The notes beneath the pieces were generated by a model. The model ran no database searches, had not been told where the DNA came from, and saw nothing but the letters and a program-made list of their open reading frames with translations. The position numbers and the translations under genes are program-made. Positions 28,163-37,191 of a DNA stretch of 64,000 nucleotides are shown one piece after another. Source of the DNA: Deferribacteres bacterium (GTDB lineage: Bacteria > Zhuqueibacterota > Zhuqueibacteria > Zhuqueibacterales > Geothermadaptataceae); NCBI GenBank assembly GCA_020633675.1, contig JACKDE010000001.1, forward strand, positions 1,284,837 through 1,348,836. The letters run 5' to 3'. Each line of letters opens with the position of its first letter. The first letter of the stretch is position 1.

Positions 28163-29086
28163 ATGTCTGTTCATTCCAATAAAATGATCGTGGGTCTGGG
28201 AGAAGTGCTCTGGGACATTTACCGCGAAAAGCGCTACGTTGGTGGCGCACCCGCCAATGTGGCCCTGCACGCATCTTACCTGGGCGAACAAGGCGTGATT
28301 GCCAGCCGAATCGGCAATGATGGCCTTGGCAGTGAACTAGCCCGAACCATTGCCAGCAAAGGTTTGTCAACCGATTATCTTCAAATCGACAAGAAAAAAG
28401 GCACAGGGACTGTGGTCATTCGCCTGGATGTACGCGGTGTGCCGTCTTTTATTTGCAACGAGGATGTTGCGTTCGATTATCTTGAATATACTCCCGATTT
28501 TGGTGAACTCGCTGAAAAAGCAGATGCTGTGGTTTTCGGTACATTGGCACAACGCAGTGATAAAAGCCGCAAGACAATCTTGACATTTCTGGAAAAATGT
28601 AGCGGCCTGCGCGTGATGGATGTGAATGCCCGCACTGCCGGCAGGCGATTTGAGGAGATTCTTAAAAATGCGCTGCCTTTTGTCGATATCCTCAAGGTGA
28701 GCGAAGACGAAATCAGACTCATGATGAGAGTCTTGCATCACGAAGGTGAAAAATTGACTACCTTTGCAGATTGGCTGATCGATCATTACCAATTTAAATT
28801 CATTGCTTTGACGCGAGGTGAGCGCGATTCCGTGGTTTTTGTGAAAAATGACCACTTTGTCGTGCCGAGCTACCCAATCAAGCCGATCGATACCACCGGC
28901 GCTGGCGATGCCTTTACAGCGGGCTTGCTGGTGCATTATTTGCGCGGCAAAACACCGCCGCAAGCTCAGGAATTTGCAAGCAAAATGGCTGCCTTTGTGT
29001 GCATGCATCGTGGCGCAACTCCTACGCTGACAGAAAGTGCAGTAGAATCTTTCATTTCTTCAACGATTGAGAGTGATTCAGAATGA
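28163..29086 (+). CDS. PfkB-family sugar kinase (fructokinase-like)
   Basis: The ribokinase/PfkB fold is evident. GLGEVLWDIY starts the protein, YVGGAPANVALHASYLG binds the sugar, and DTTGAGDAFTAGLL near residue 250 carries the catalytic Asp and anion hole. Its length (307 aa) and the GEVLWD start match bacterial fructokinases, though ribose, ketohexose and nucleoside kinases share the fold. Its stop overlaps the start of the aminotransferase gene (ATGA) and it lies 2 bp after the M50 gene, so the three form an operon of no obvious common theme. Confidence 0.88.
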   Translation: MSVHSNKMIVGLGEVLWDIYREKRYVGGAPANVALHASYLGEQGVIASRIGNDGLGSELARTIASKGLSTDYLQIDKKKGTGTVVIRLDVRGVPSFICNEDVAFDYLEYTPDFGELAEKADAVVFGTLAQRSDKSRKTILTFLEKCSGLRVMDVNARTAGRRFEEILKNALPFVDILKVSEDEIRLMMRVLHHEGEKLTTFADWLIDHYQFKFIALTRGERDSVVFVKNDHFVVPSYPIKPIDTTGAGDAFTAGLLVHYLRGKTPPQAQEFASKMAAFVCMHRGATPTLTESAVESFISSTIESDSE

Positions 29087-30351
29087 AACGAAGACGATTT
29101 TTTCAGAGTCTGACGGCTGCTGCACTGACTTTGCCTGGCACGCGCTTGCTGGGACGCGAACACGCCACCCAAACGCTCGAAATGGTACCAGAGGACAGCG
29201 GTTATTATTGGGAACTGCTGCGCAAGTCTTTCCCCCTGACCGACGAACGCGTTTATTTCAACACAGGTGGCCTTGGGCCATCGCCGTATCAGGTGATCGA
29301 AGCGATCGATCAAAAGCAACTTGAGTTGGAAACAATTTGCGAAACCGGTCATCATTACCACGAAGTTGTACGCGAGAAGGTCGCGAAATTTGTTGGCGCC
29401 AATACCGAAGAGATCGCGTTTACGCGCAATGCAACGGAAGGGATGAATTTTATCGCGCGTGGGGTGCCTCTGAAAGCCGGCGATGAAATTATCATGACAA
29501 CACATGAACATCCTGGTGGAGCAGTGCCCTGGCTGGCGGTCGCAAAGCAAAATGACTTGCGTCTCAAGCTGATTGAGCCAATCCACGATGCGCCGCAGAA
29601 AATGCTGGAACTGGTCGAAAAAACGATTTCCCCCAAAACCCGCGTGATCATGATCAGCCATGTGCCATGCACCCTCGGCACCGTTTTCCCCGCAAAAGAA
29701 ATCTGTGCGTTGGCCAAGGCGCGAGGATTGGTGACTGTTTTGGACGGTGCACAGGCAGTTGGGCAAATCAGCATCGATCTGCATGACATTGGATGCGATT
29801 TTTATGTGACCAGTGGCCACAAATGGCTGCTGGGCCCGAAAGGTACCGGCTTTATTTATATCGCAGAAAGTGCGCACGAATTCTATAAACCATCCTTCGT
29901 TGGCGCCTATTCCGATAATGGTTACGATCTCAACGACATGAGCCTCAATTTTCGCCAGGACGCGATTGTGACGGAGTATGGTACTCGCGATGCGCCAAAA
30001 ATTTGGGGCATCGGTGCAGCAGTCGATTTCATGCAAATGATCGGCAAGGATCGTGTACAGCAACGCTTGCATAGCTTGACAACGCGTTTCAAAAACCATT
30101 TGGAAGCGATCGATGGTGTGAATTGCCTGACGCCACGTGATGAATCGCTTTCAGGAGGCATTGTAACCTTTAAAATGCGGCAAATGAAATCGACTGATGT
30201 TTCAAAAAATCTGGCGCGTGACTATCAAATGCGGGTTCGCAACATCCACGAAAATAATATCAACGGCACCCGCATTTCGATTCACGTCTTCCATTCCGAA
30301 GAAGAAATCGACAGGCTTGGAAATGCGATAGCTGAACTTGCCAAGGCTTGA
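29083..30351 (+). CDS. Tat-signal class V aminotransferase (isopenicillin-N-epimerase-like)
   Basis: The N-terminus MKRRRFFQSLTAAALTLPG is a twin-arginine signal (RRxFF followed by a weak hydrophobic stretch). The body is a class V PLP enzyme: YFNTGGLGPSP, AFTRNATEGMNFIARG, LDGAQAVGQ with the PLP-ring Asp, and SGHKWLLGPKG with the Schiff-base lysine. It resembles isopenicillin-N epimerase, cysteine desulfurase and kynureninase relatives. A folded PLP holoenzyme exported by Tat is unusual. It overlaps the PfkB gene by 4 bp. Confidence 0.88.
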   Translation: MKRRRFFQSLTAAALTLPGTRLLGREHATQTLEMVPEDSGYYWELLRKSFPLTDERVYFNTGGLGPSPYQVIEAIDQKQLELETICETGHHYHEVVREKVAKFVGANTEEIAFTRNATEGMNFIARGVPLKAGDEIIMTTHEHPGGAVPWLAVAKQNDLRLKLIEPIHDAPQKMLELVEKTISPKTRVIMISHVPCTLGTVFPAKEICALAKARGLVTVLDGAQAVGQISIDLHDIGCDFYVTSGHKWLLGPKGTGFIYIAESAHEFYKPSFVGAYSDNGYDLNDMSLNFRQDAIVTEYGTRDAPKIWGIGAAVDFMQMIGKDRVQQRLHSLTTRFKNHLEAIDGVNCLTPRDESLSGGIVTFKMRQMKSTDVSKNLARDYQMRVRNIHENNINGTRISIHVFHSEEEIDRLGNAIAELAKA

Positions 30352-30376
30352 CAAATTTGAATTTTGATCCTAAAAG
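30348..30376 (+). promoter_or_regulatory. Possible sigma-70-type promoter before the DegT-family gene
   Basis: TTGACA (30348-30353) overlaps the end of the preceding gene, followed after exactly 17 nt by TAAAAG (30371-30376). It would start transcription about 75 nt before the ATG at 30457. A consensus -35 with a weak -10. Confidence 0.35.
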
Positions 30377-30456
30377 ATAGCGCCATTTTAACAAAATAGT
30401 TGATCTTTCAGTATGTTTTGGTTTTGTCAAGTGGATAAAATTTTGAAGGAAAAACA

Positions 30457-31692
30457 ATGAAACTGGCGATTAAAGGCGGCTCACCAGTACGCAGCAAGCC
30501 ATTTCCGCAGTGGCCGATTTGGGATGCGCACGAGCAGCACAATCTTCAGGATGTGCTGAAGAGCGGCAAGTGGGGCAGTGCCCACGGCGAGCAAACACGC
30601 ACATTCGAATCCGAGTTCGCCATCTATCAGGATGCAAAATATGGTGTGACCACCACCAGCGGCACCACGGCGCTTGAAGTCGCTATCCGCACTGCCGGCG
30701 TCATGGCAGGCGACGAAGTGATTGTGCCTGCCTACACATTTATCGCTTCCGCCATCGCGATTTTAAACAATGGTGCTGTACCTGTCTTTGCCGACATTGA
30801 TCCGGTAACCTACAACATTGATTCCCAAAAAATTGAAGCATTCATTACAGAGCGCACACGCGCTATCATGCCAGTTCATTTCGCAGGCCGGCCTGCGGAC
30901 ATGGATGCGATTCTGGCCATTGCCCGCCGCCATCAACTCGCGGTGATCGAAGATGCCGCCCAGGCATGGGGCGCGAAATGGCGCGGCACCGGCGTCGGTG
31001 CGTTGGGCGACATGGGGTGCTTCAGCTTCCAGTCATCGAAAAACATCACGGCCGGTGAGGGTGGTATTCTGCTGGCCAACGATGCAGAAATTGCCAGGAT
31101 CGCGGCCAGCTACAGCAACTGCGGCAGAATGCCCGACGGGATGTGGTATGCGCATTACTTGATGGCGGGCAATTTGCGGCTTTCTGAACTGCAATCTGCC
31201 ATGCTGCGCGCACAACTGTCAAGGTATCCTCAGCATCTGCAGGTGCGGCAGTCCAGCATGCAATTTTTAGATGAACACATCGCTGAGCTACCGGCGTTGA
31301 CACCGCTTGAGCACGACCAGCGCGTTACAAGCCATGCTTGCCATTTGTATATTATGCGCTACAATCCTGATGCATTGGATGGCATCCCTAAGGATGCTTT
31401 TATCGATGCACTGCGCGCGGAAGGTATTCCCTGCAGTCCGGGCTACAGTATCCCGCTGTACCAGCAACCTGTTTTTCAAAACCAGGAATTCGGGCCATTT
31501 AAATTATTGCTGAAAGACCGCATGCCAAGAGAGTTTAATCTGCCAAATACTGACCGCGCGTGCAGTTCAGAAGCCATCTGGCTGACGCAGAATGTGTTGC
31601 TCGACGGCGCAGAAGGAATGCAATCGATTGTCGACGCTTGCGAAAAAGTGATTCAAAATCGTCATGAACTCGGATCATTCGGAGCAAAGTAA
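30457..31692 (+). CDS. DegT/DnrJ/EryC1-family PLP aminotransferase
   Basis: Residues 1-40 (LAIKGGSPVRSKPFPQWP, then LKSGKWG) and VTTTSGTTALEVAIR, VIEDAAQAWGA and FSFQSSKNITAGEGG (Schiff-base lysine) define the family. Members transfer an amino group to keto-sugars or to cyclitols such as scyllo-inosose, or make 3-amino-5-hydroxybenzoate; the substrate here is not clear. GAAGGAAAAACA precedes the ATG. Its stop and the ATG of the next PLP enzyme share one base, which implies coupled expression. Confidence 0.9.
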   Translation: MKLAIKGGSPVRSKPFPQWPIWDAHEQHNLQDVLKSGKWGSAHGEQTRTFESEFAIYQDAKYGVTTTSGTTALEVAIRTAGVMAGDEVIVPAYTFIASAIAILNNGAVPVFADIDPVTYNIDSQKIEAFITERTRAIMPVHFAGRPADMDAILAIARRHQLAVIEDAAQAWGAKWRGTGVGALGDMGCFSFQSSKNITAGEGGILLANDAEIARIAASYSNCGRMPDGMWYAHYLMAGNLRLSELQSAMLRAQLSRYPQHLQVRQSSMQFLDEHIAELPALTPLEHDQRVTSHACHLYIMRYNPDALDGIPKDAFIDALRAEGIPCSPGYSIPLYQQPVFQNQEFGPFKLLLKDRMPREFNLPNTDRACSSEAIWLTQNVLLDGAEGMQSIVDACEKVIQNRHELGSFGAK

Positions 31693-32678
31693 TGGATTTG
31701 AAATACCCGCCCAAAATGCATTTTGCCTGTTTGCCAACGCCGGTGCAATATCTGCCCAAGCTGTCCGAAGCGTTTGGGGGACCAGAGATTTACATCAAGC
31801 GCGATGACCTGACCGGGATCGGTTTGACAGGCAATAAAATACGCAAGCTGGAATTTCTTTTTGCAGAAGCCAAGGCTCAAAATGCTGAATTGGTGATCAC
31901 CTGTGGTGGTGTGCAATCAAATCACGCCCGCGCAACAGCGATTGCGGCGGCCAAAGCGGGCTTGCGCAGCCATCTGATGCTGCGCTCATCAAAAAATGAA
32001 GCGCCGGATGGCAATCTTTTTCTTGACCGGCTCGTCGACGCGGAGGTCACTTTTATTTCTGCGGAAGAATATCAGGCTGTCGATAAGATGATGGCCGAAC
32101 TCGCAGATGAATATGCAAAAAAAAATATCAAAGCGTATGTGATTCCGGAAGGTGGATCAAACGCTTTGGGAGCATTTGGCTACATTTCAGCGACGGCCGA
32201 GTTGCAGGAGCAGCTTTCGCAACTGGGCACAGTGGTGGATAGCGTGGTGCTGGCATTAGGTTCGGGCGGTACGCAAGCAGGCTTAATATTAGGAACGAAA
32301 TTGCTGCATACAAAATGGGATGTGCTCGGTTTCAATGTATGCGATGACGCTCCCTATTTTGTCAAGAGAATCGGCAAGATCATCCAGGATTGGCGCGATA
32401 CGTTCAAAAGCAATATTTCAATCGAAGAAAACGATATAAAAATTGTGGACGGCTATGTCGGCAAGGGGTATGGGCTTAGCAGCAAACCGGAGCTCGAAAC
32501 CATTAAAGAAGTAGCTCGGCTCGAAGGCATTTTACTCGATCCGGTTTACACAGGTAAAGCCATGTTTGGGTTGAAAGATCAAATTTCACAAGGGCGAATC
32601 GATAAAAATTCGAAAGTTCTTTTCCTGCATACAGGGGGTATTTTTGGCCTGTTTCCCAAGAAGAACCTGTTTTTTTAA
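31692..32678 (+). CDS. D-cysteine desulfhydrase / ACC deaminase-family PLP enzyme
   Basis: A fold-type II PLP enzyme of 328 aa. IKRDDLTGIGLTGNKIRKLEFL holds the PLP lysine near residue 51, CGGVQSNHARATA the substrate-binding serine loop, and ALGSGGTQAGLILG the phosphate-binding glycine loop. D-cysteine desulfhydrase (DcyD) breaks D-cysteine to pyruvate, sulfide and ammonia; the close relative ACC deaminase opens a cyclopropane ring. I cannot separate them by eye with certainty. It overlaps the DegT-family gene by one base and is convergent with the CHASE8-like kinase gene. Confidence 0.85.
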   Translation: MDLKYPPKMHFACLPTPVQYLPKLSEAFGGPEIYIKRDDLTGIGLTGNKIRKLEFLFAEAKAQNAELVITCGGVQSNHARATAIAAAKAGLRSHLMLRSSKNEAPDGNLFLDRLVDAEVTFISAEEYQAVDKMMAELADEYAKKNIKAYVIPEGGSNALGAFGYISATAELQEQLSQLGTVVDSVVLALGSGGTQAGLILGTKLLHTKWDVLGFNVCDDAPYFVKRIGKIIQDWRDTFKSNISIEENDIKIVDGYVGKGYGLSSKPELETIKEVARLEGILLDPVYTGKAMFGLKDQISQGRIDKNSKVLFLHTGGIFGLFPKKNLFF

Positions 32679-32728
32679 GCCTTTTAAACGATCACCCGCC
32701 TGTCAGCAATTTATGGCACTGTCAGCAT

Positions 32729-34414
32729 TCACTGGTTTGCGGGGTCATCCTTGCTTTTCGGCAGCCGAACGATAAATTCAGTAAACTCACCTTCTTTTGT
32801 GTCGATTTCGAGTGCGCCTTCATGTCCTTTCACGACAATATCATAGCTGATCGACAGGCCCAGTCCTGTCCCCTGACCGGGTGGTTTGGTGCTGAAAAAC
32901 GGCGTGAAGATTTTTTCGCGCAGCGAATCCGGAATGCCTGTGCCGTTGTCGCGGATGCGGATCTCGATTTGGTTGTTGAGATTTTTTGATTGTACTGTGA
33001 TTTTAGGCATAAAGTGTGCTGGTGCTTCACCACTTTTTTGTTTTTGATAGGCCGCAAAACAGCCGTTATTGATCAAATTCAAAAACACCCTGCTGATATC
33101 CTGAGGAATGACAGAGACATCGCCGATGGTATCATCGTAGCTCGTTTCCATGATGATATTGAAACTCAGATATTGCGAGCGCATGCCGTGATAAGTGAGA
33201 TTCAAGGCCTGAGCCAAAAGCGCATTGATATCAGTCATCTCATAATTACCTGCCCGGCCACGGGAGTGCTGCAACATGCTGCGCACAATGCTGTCTGCCC
33301 GCTTGCCATGCTCGTTGATCTTTTTGGCATTGCGCTCAAGATCATCAACCAGCGCCTGCATGTTTTCTATCATGTTACCCAGACTGCCATCCTCATGCGC
33401 ATGCAACAATTCGTCGCGTAACTCCTGCGTCAATTCAATCGACAACTCGGCAAAATTGTTGACGAAGTTGAGCGGATTCTTGATCTCGTGAGCGATGCCA
33501 GCGGTCAGTGCTCCCAGCGAGGCCATTTTTTCCTGCAGAATAATCTGGTTTTGGGTTTCCCTGACTTTTTGGAGTGCCTCATCCAGCTTTTTGTTTTTAT
33601 CCTGTAATTCCTGCGTGCGCTTTTCAACACGTTTTTCGAGGTTGTGGCTGTAATCCTCGAGTTGCTCCTGCGATTCGCGCAGCGTGCGTGCCAATGAAGT
33701 GAGCTCTTCGTCGCGCTGCTCGATGTGACTTAGCATCCCGTTAAAGGCATCGATGAGATCACCAACTTCATCTCCATGCAGTTTTTTTGCCCGCATTGAA
33801 AAATCTTCTTTTTCCGAGACCTGCGTTGCGATACCGGAAAGGTGTAAAATCGGTTTAGAAATCAGCCGTTGCAGAATTGCGGATAGCACAAAGGCTACAA
33901 TAAAAGAACCGAAAACAAACAACACCACAATGCCGATGTATTGCTGCAAGCGGCTGTAAAGCGGACTCAAATCGGATTGAATGAAGATAGTGCCGATCCT
34001 CTCGCCATCTTGAACAATGGATTTGAAAAATAGCAGCTTGTCTCTTTCGAAGAAATGGGCGTCTTCGGATGGCAACGGCGGCAAATCCTGCGGCGTACCA
34101 TAGGTAGCTAAAACAGTCTCATCTTGCGCCAAAATGCCGGCTGCAATGATGTGCTCATTGACCTGCAGCGATTTGAGCGTAGCTGCTGCGTCTTCCCGTG
34201 TGTCGAGCCCGACGGAGTGGAAAGTGAGGTTGCCAAGATTGTTGGATCCGATGATATTTGCTTGTACTTGCAGTTCTCGCACCATCCACTGCCGCATCGT
34301 AATAAATTCATAGAAAACAAACGCTGCACAGGAAAGCAGGAGCGGTGTCGCGCTGGTAACAAGGATGATCAGGGTGAGTTTCCATTTAATCGGCAGGTCG
34401 CGAAAGAAACGCAT
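32729..34414 (-). CDS. CHASE8-like/HAMP sensor histidine kinase
   Basis: Membrane helices at ~14-36 and ~160-182 bound a periplasmic domain. Its motif (QANIIGSNNLGNLTFH, then ATLKSLQVNEHIIAAGI and TVLATYG) resembles the CHASE8 domain of YfiN. HAMP (~183-240), a coiled coil (~240-295), HisKA with His309 (LTAGIAHEIKNPLNFV) and HATPase (DNGTGIPDSLREKIF, GTGLGLSISYDIV) follow. AGGGAG lies before the ATG. It is the last gene of an operon with a YfiR homologue 20 bp upstream; in Pseudomonas YfiR holds YfiN off through the periplasm. Here the cyclase output is replaced by a kinase. Confidence 0.88.
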   Translation of the reverse strand: MRFFRDLPIKWKLTLIILVTSATPLLLSCAAFVFYEFITMRQWMVRELQVQANIIGSNNLGNLTFHSVGLDTREDAAATLKSLQVNEHIIAAGILAQDETVLATYGTPQDLPPLPSEDAHFFERDKLLFFKSIVQDGERIGTIFIQSDLSPLYSRLQQYIGIVVLFVFGSFIVAFVLSAILQRLISKPILHLSGIATQVSEKEDFSMRAKKLHGDEVGDLIDAFNGMLSHIEQRDEELTSLARTLRESQEQLEDYSHNLEKRVEKRTQELQDKNKKLDEALQKVRETQNQIILQEKMASLGALTAGIAHEIKNPLNFVNNFAELSIELTQELRDELLHAHEDGSLGNMIENMQALVDDLERNAKKINEHGKRADSIVRSMLQHSRGRAGNYEMTDINALLAQALNLTYHGMRSQYLSFNIIMETSYDDTIGDVSVIPQDISRVFLNLINNGCFAAYQKQKSGEAPAHFMPKITVQSKNLNNQIEIRIRDNGTGIPDSLREKIFTPFFSTKPPGQGTGLGLSISYDIVVKGHEGALEIDTKEGEFTEFIVRLPKSKDDPANQ

Positions 34415-34434
34415 GCAGGACTCCCTGTGCAGGA

Positions 34435-34989
34435 TTAGTCAACTTTTACATTGATGGCAAGGCGGAGCAGCATTGAACTGATTTTGAGATCAGCCTGTTT
34501 GGCTGCTGCCGCGTTTATTTCGAAGCGAATGTTGTCCTGCATGATATTAAAATTGATCATGCCACCATCGTTGATAAAAGGTGGCGAATCGCCAACTGTC
34601 AGCACACTGCGATTCCGAAGTTTCTCGGTGATTTTCGCCATGTTTTCCACTTCTGATTCGCTAATAAACAAAATGTGGCACTGCTGCACATCTTCGACGC
34701 TCGAAAATCGAATAATGCGAACTTTTCTATCCCTTACCATCTTGTTTTCAAGAATATCGATTTCCTTGCCAAATGGATCATCGCCAAGAATTCCGATCAC
34801 GATCTCTTCTTCATTTGGCGCAAATGCGGTTTCCGGCCAATTTACGAATTTGGCGATTTTATAGATCATAGCCGCTTTAACGGCATATTCAGTCGCTTCC
34901 TGGGCCAAAAGGTAGGTTGGGCTTAGCGAGCAAATGCTGGCAGCAAGCAAAATGAGGCGAGCGATGGTTTTGTGAAGTTTAGTTAGCAT
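34435..34989 (-). CDS. YfiR-family (DUF4154) periplasmic protein
   Basis: A signal peptide (MLTKLHKTIARLILLAASI to LLAQ) leads into a YfiR domain: YAVKAAMIYKIAKFVNWP, IVIGILGDDPFG, CHILFISESE, VLTVGDSPPFINDGGMINF and FEINAAAAKQADLKISSMLL, all family hallmarks. YfiR proteins bind the periplasmic part of CHASE8 sensors and repress them. I chose ATG 34989; a TTG 33 bp upstream gives a worse signal peptide. The upstream TonB receptor gene is 81 bp away and the kinase gene 20 bp downstream. Confidence 0.92.
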   Translation of the reverse strand: MLTKLHKTIARLILLAASICSLSPTYLLAQEATEYAVKAAMIYKIAKFVNWPETAFAPNEEEIVIGILGDDPFGKEIDILENKMVRDRKVRIIRFSSVEDVQQCHILFISESEVENMAKITEKLRNRSVLTVGDSPPFINDGGMINFNIMQDNIRFEINAAAAKQADLKISSMLLRLAINVKVD

Positions 34990-35070
34990 AGTACTTAAAT
35001 GCAAACGCTGAGATTTGGCCAAGCTTGAAATAGCGCTTCCGCTTTTCTCAGGGCAGATGATCGTATAACC

Positions 35071-37191
35071 TCAAAATGTGAATTCAATTCCACCAAAAAA
35101 TTCGCGGCCCGCAACTGTGGTATTCACACCGACCAGTGTCTCTCTCGGGCGTTCGTCCAATAAATTACGGCAATAGAACTTGATCCGTAAAGGATTTTTT
35201 TGCGTTCCGACTCGTAGCGGCAGGTCGTAGGAAAATCGCGCGTTCAGGTAGGCGTAGCTATCGAGAGCACGCACTGTTGGATCTGTGAAGCCGGAATTGA
35301 CCAAATACCAAAATGCCGGTGCAGTATATTGATCGCGCCATGCCAACTCGATGGCACTCCGCAAGCCGGAGAATGGCCCCAAAAATGCGCTCAGATTGAC
35401 TTTGTGCTTGGGCGCATAAACAAACTCAAAGGGCTGACCTGCGCTATCCTTCAAATTGTTGTTTTGACTCTCCTGTTGGTAGGCCCAATTGATAAAACCG
35501 CGCATTTTCGAAGAGAACGTCCACTGCAATTCAAATTCCGCCCCCAAAATGATCGCTTTATCCGGGTGGTTTTCATATTGCACACCAGGGACTTCCGGGG
35601 CAGGTGGGGAGTTGAACACAAGAACGATAAAATCTTCCAGTTTCGAACGAAAGAGATTCAGCCGTGCTGACAGATTTTTGTTGAATTGATATTCGATACC
35701 GGCGTCGAAATTCTCAATCTCTTCAGGCTTGAGTTGCGGATTCGGAGCAAATGTCGCCAGCGGAAAAGCAAGGTTACCTGCCGACGCAGTAAAAAACCAG
35801 CTATTTTGATACAGATTGCTGAAATCGGGAAAATGAAATGCCTTGCTCCAGCCGCCGCGCAAAAACAGCTTCGGTGCCGGCTGCACAATAGCGGCGATCC
35901 TTGGTGAAAGCCGGTCATTCCATAAACTCGGACTGGTTTTCGCGTCGTAGCGCAAACCAGCAACCAGGTTCATGCGGTTTTCAAACAAGGAAATTTGATC
36001 CTGCAAATAGATTGCCGATTTATTGTAGGCGTGGGTGATTTTTACATCGTCTTGCACATCCGGCTGTCCCAGCAATTCATCGGCATGGTCGCCGGCATCC
36101 ACACGCCGCACTTCCGCGCCGAGCAGAATTTTGTTTTTTGGGAGCTGGAATCCGAAACGGAAATCGCCGATAATCTGTGAACCGTGTGGCTCTTTCTCGG
36201 TGAAGTGGTCGTCTTGTTGGGCTGCGTGACAGGCAGCGCAATGCGCGCCTGTGCGTTTGGCTGCGGAAATATCACCAGCGAACGAAAAGGGCTTATCTTC
36301 TGGAGTATATTCATATTTTAAAGAGGCAATGTTGATCGTTTGTTCGATTTTGTCGGCGCTCTGAAAAACGGTGCCGGCAGGCAACTGCGGATCGGGGATC
36401 GGCTCGCTAAAGCCGTCCGTTTCATCATCGTGTAAAAAGTAGGCTAACTCGAATCCCTTGTATTTGCCTTTCAGGAAAATGTCCGCACCTTTGACTTTGC
36501 TGTCGTTTTCTTCGTACCAAAATTCCAGGGGATACTGGCTCTGCAAATACTTCGCTGACAAGAAAATTGAACCACCCTGGAATGCTTTGCCATAGCGCAC
36601 ACCTGTCGAACGCGTATGGCGTTCCCCTATATACACTTCTGCCGTGCCGCCATTCAAGTCTTCTCCGGATAGCGTCACAATATTGATAATGCCCCAAAAA
36701 GCATTTTCGCCATAGAGAGCAGAGCCAGACCCTCGGATCACTTCGATTTGTTTGACATTTTGCAGCACGAAAAAATCCAGGCCGGGCTGTTGTGGAAAGC
36801 CGCCTTTATTCCACGAGTTGTACGGCACGCCATCTATGAGCAGCAGCACGCGACTGGTGAAGGGCGTTGCGCCGAAGCCGCGTATGTCAATTGTTTGCAT
36901 CATCGGATTCCAGCGCACATTGACGCCAGGGACAAAGCGCAATAACTCCGGCAGGGTACGCGCGCCGGATTCCTGAATTTGTGAATAGGGGATAACGGTG
37001 ATGATATTTGGATTTTGCGAGAGCGCGGTAGCCGTTTTGGTTGCGGATTTGATTCTCACATTCAGCAATTCTTCAAGGCTGAACTCGAGCAAGCCCTGCT
37101 CTTTTTCCTGAGCCACTGCTGCTGTACTGCAGACAGCAAGGAATAGAAAACTTAGAGCGATCTGCCAATAGCAAAAACTTTGCTCGCGCAT
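35071..37191 (-). CDS. TonB-dependent outer-membrane receptor
   Basis: After a signal peptide (~1-27) comes the plug: FSLEELLNVRIKSATKT, ARTLPELLRFVPGV, IDIRGFG, EVIRGSGSALYGENAFWGII. A ~550-residue beta-barrel of repeated strands follows, ending in GIEFTF with the C-terminal Phe required for outer-membrane insertion. Transport is driven by TonB and the ligand is unknown. An unusual CAACH (CxxCH, heme-c-type) motif lies at 36226-36240 in a predicted loop. The ATG shares one base with the stop of the receiver-phosphatase gene. TonB receptor-YfiR-sensor gene orders recur in environmental bacteria. Confidence 0.93.
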   Translation of the reverse strand: MREQSFCYWQIALSFLFLAVCSTAAVAQEKEQGLLEFSLEELLNVRIKSATKTATALSQNPNIITVIPYSQIQESGARTLPELLRFVPGVNVRWNPMMQTIDIRGFGATPFTSRVLLLIDGVPYNSWNKGGFPQQPGLDFFVLQNVKQIEVIRGSGSALYGENAFWGIINIVTLSGEDLNGGTAEVYIGERHTRSTGVRYGKAFQGGSIFLSAKYLQSQYPLEFWYEENDSKVKGADIFLKGKYKGFELAYFLHDDETDGFSEPIPDPQLPAGTVFQSADKIEQTINIASLKYEYTPEDKPFSFAGDISAAKRTGAHCAACHAAQQDDHFTEKEPHGSQIIGDFRFGFQLPKNKILLGAEVRRVDAGDHADELLGQPDVQDDVKITHAYNKSAIYLQDQISLFENRMNLVAGLRYDAKTSPSLWNDRLSPRIAAIVQPAPKLFLRGGWSKAFHFPDFSNLYQNSWFFTASAGNLAFPLATFAPNPQLKPEEIENFDAGIEYQFNKNLSARLNLFRSKLEDFIVLVFNSPPAPEVPGVQYENHPDKAIILGAEFELQWTFSSKMRGFINWAYQQESQNNNLKDSAGQPFEFVYAPKHKVNLSAFLGPFSGLRSAIELAWRDQYTAPAFWYLVNSGFTDPTVRALDSYAYLNARFSYDLPLRVGTQKNPLRIKFYCRNLLDERPRETLVGVNTTVAGREFFGGIEFTF

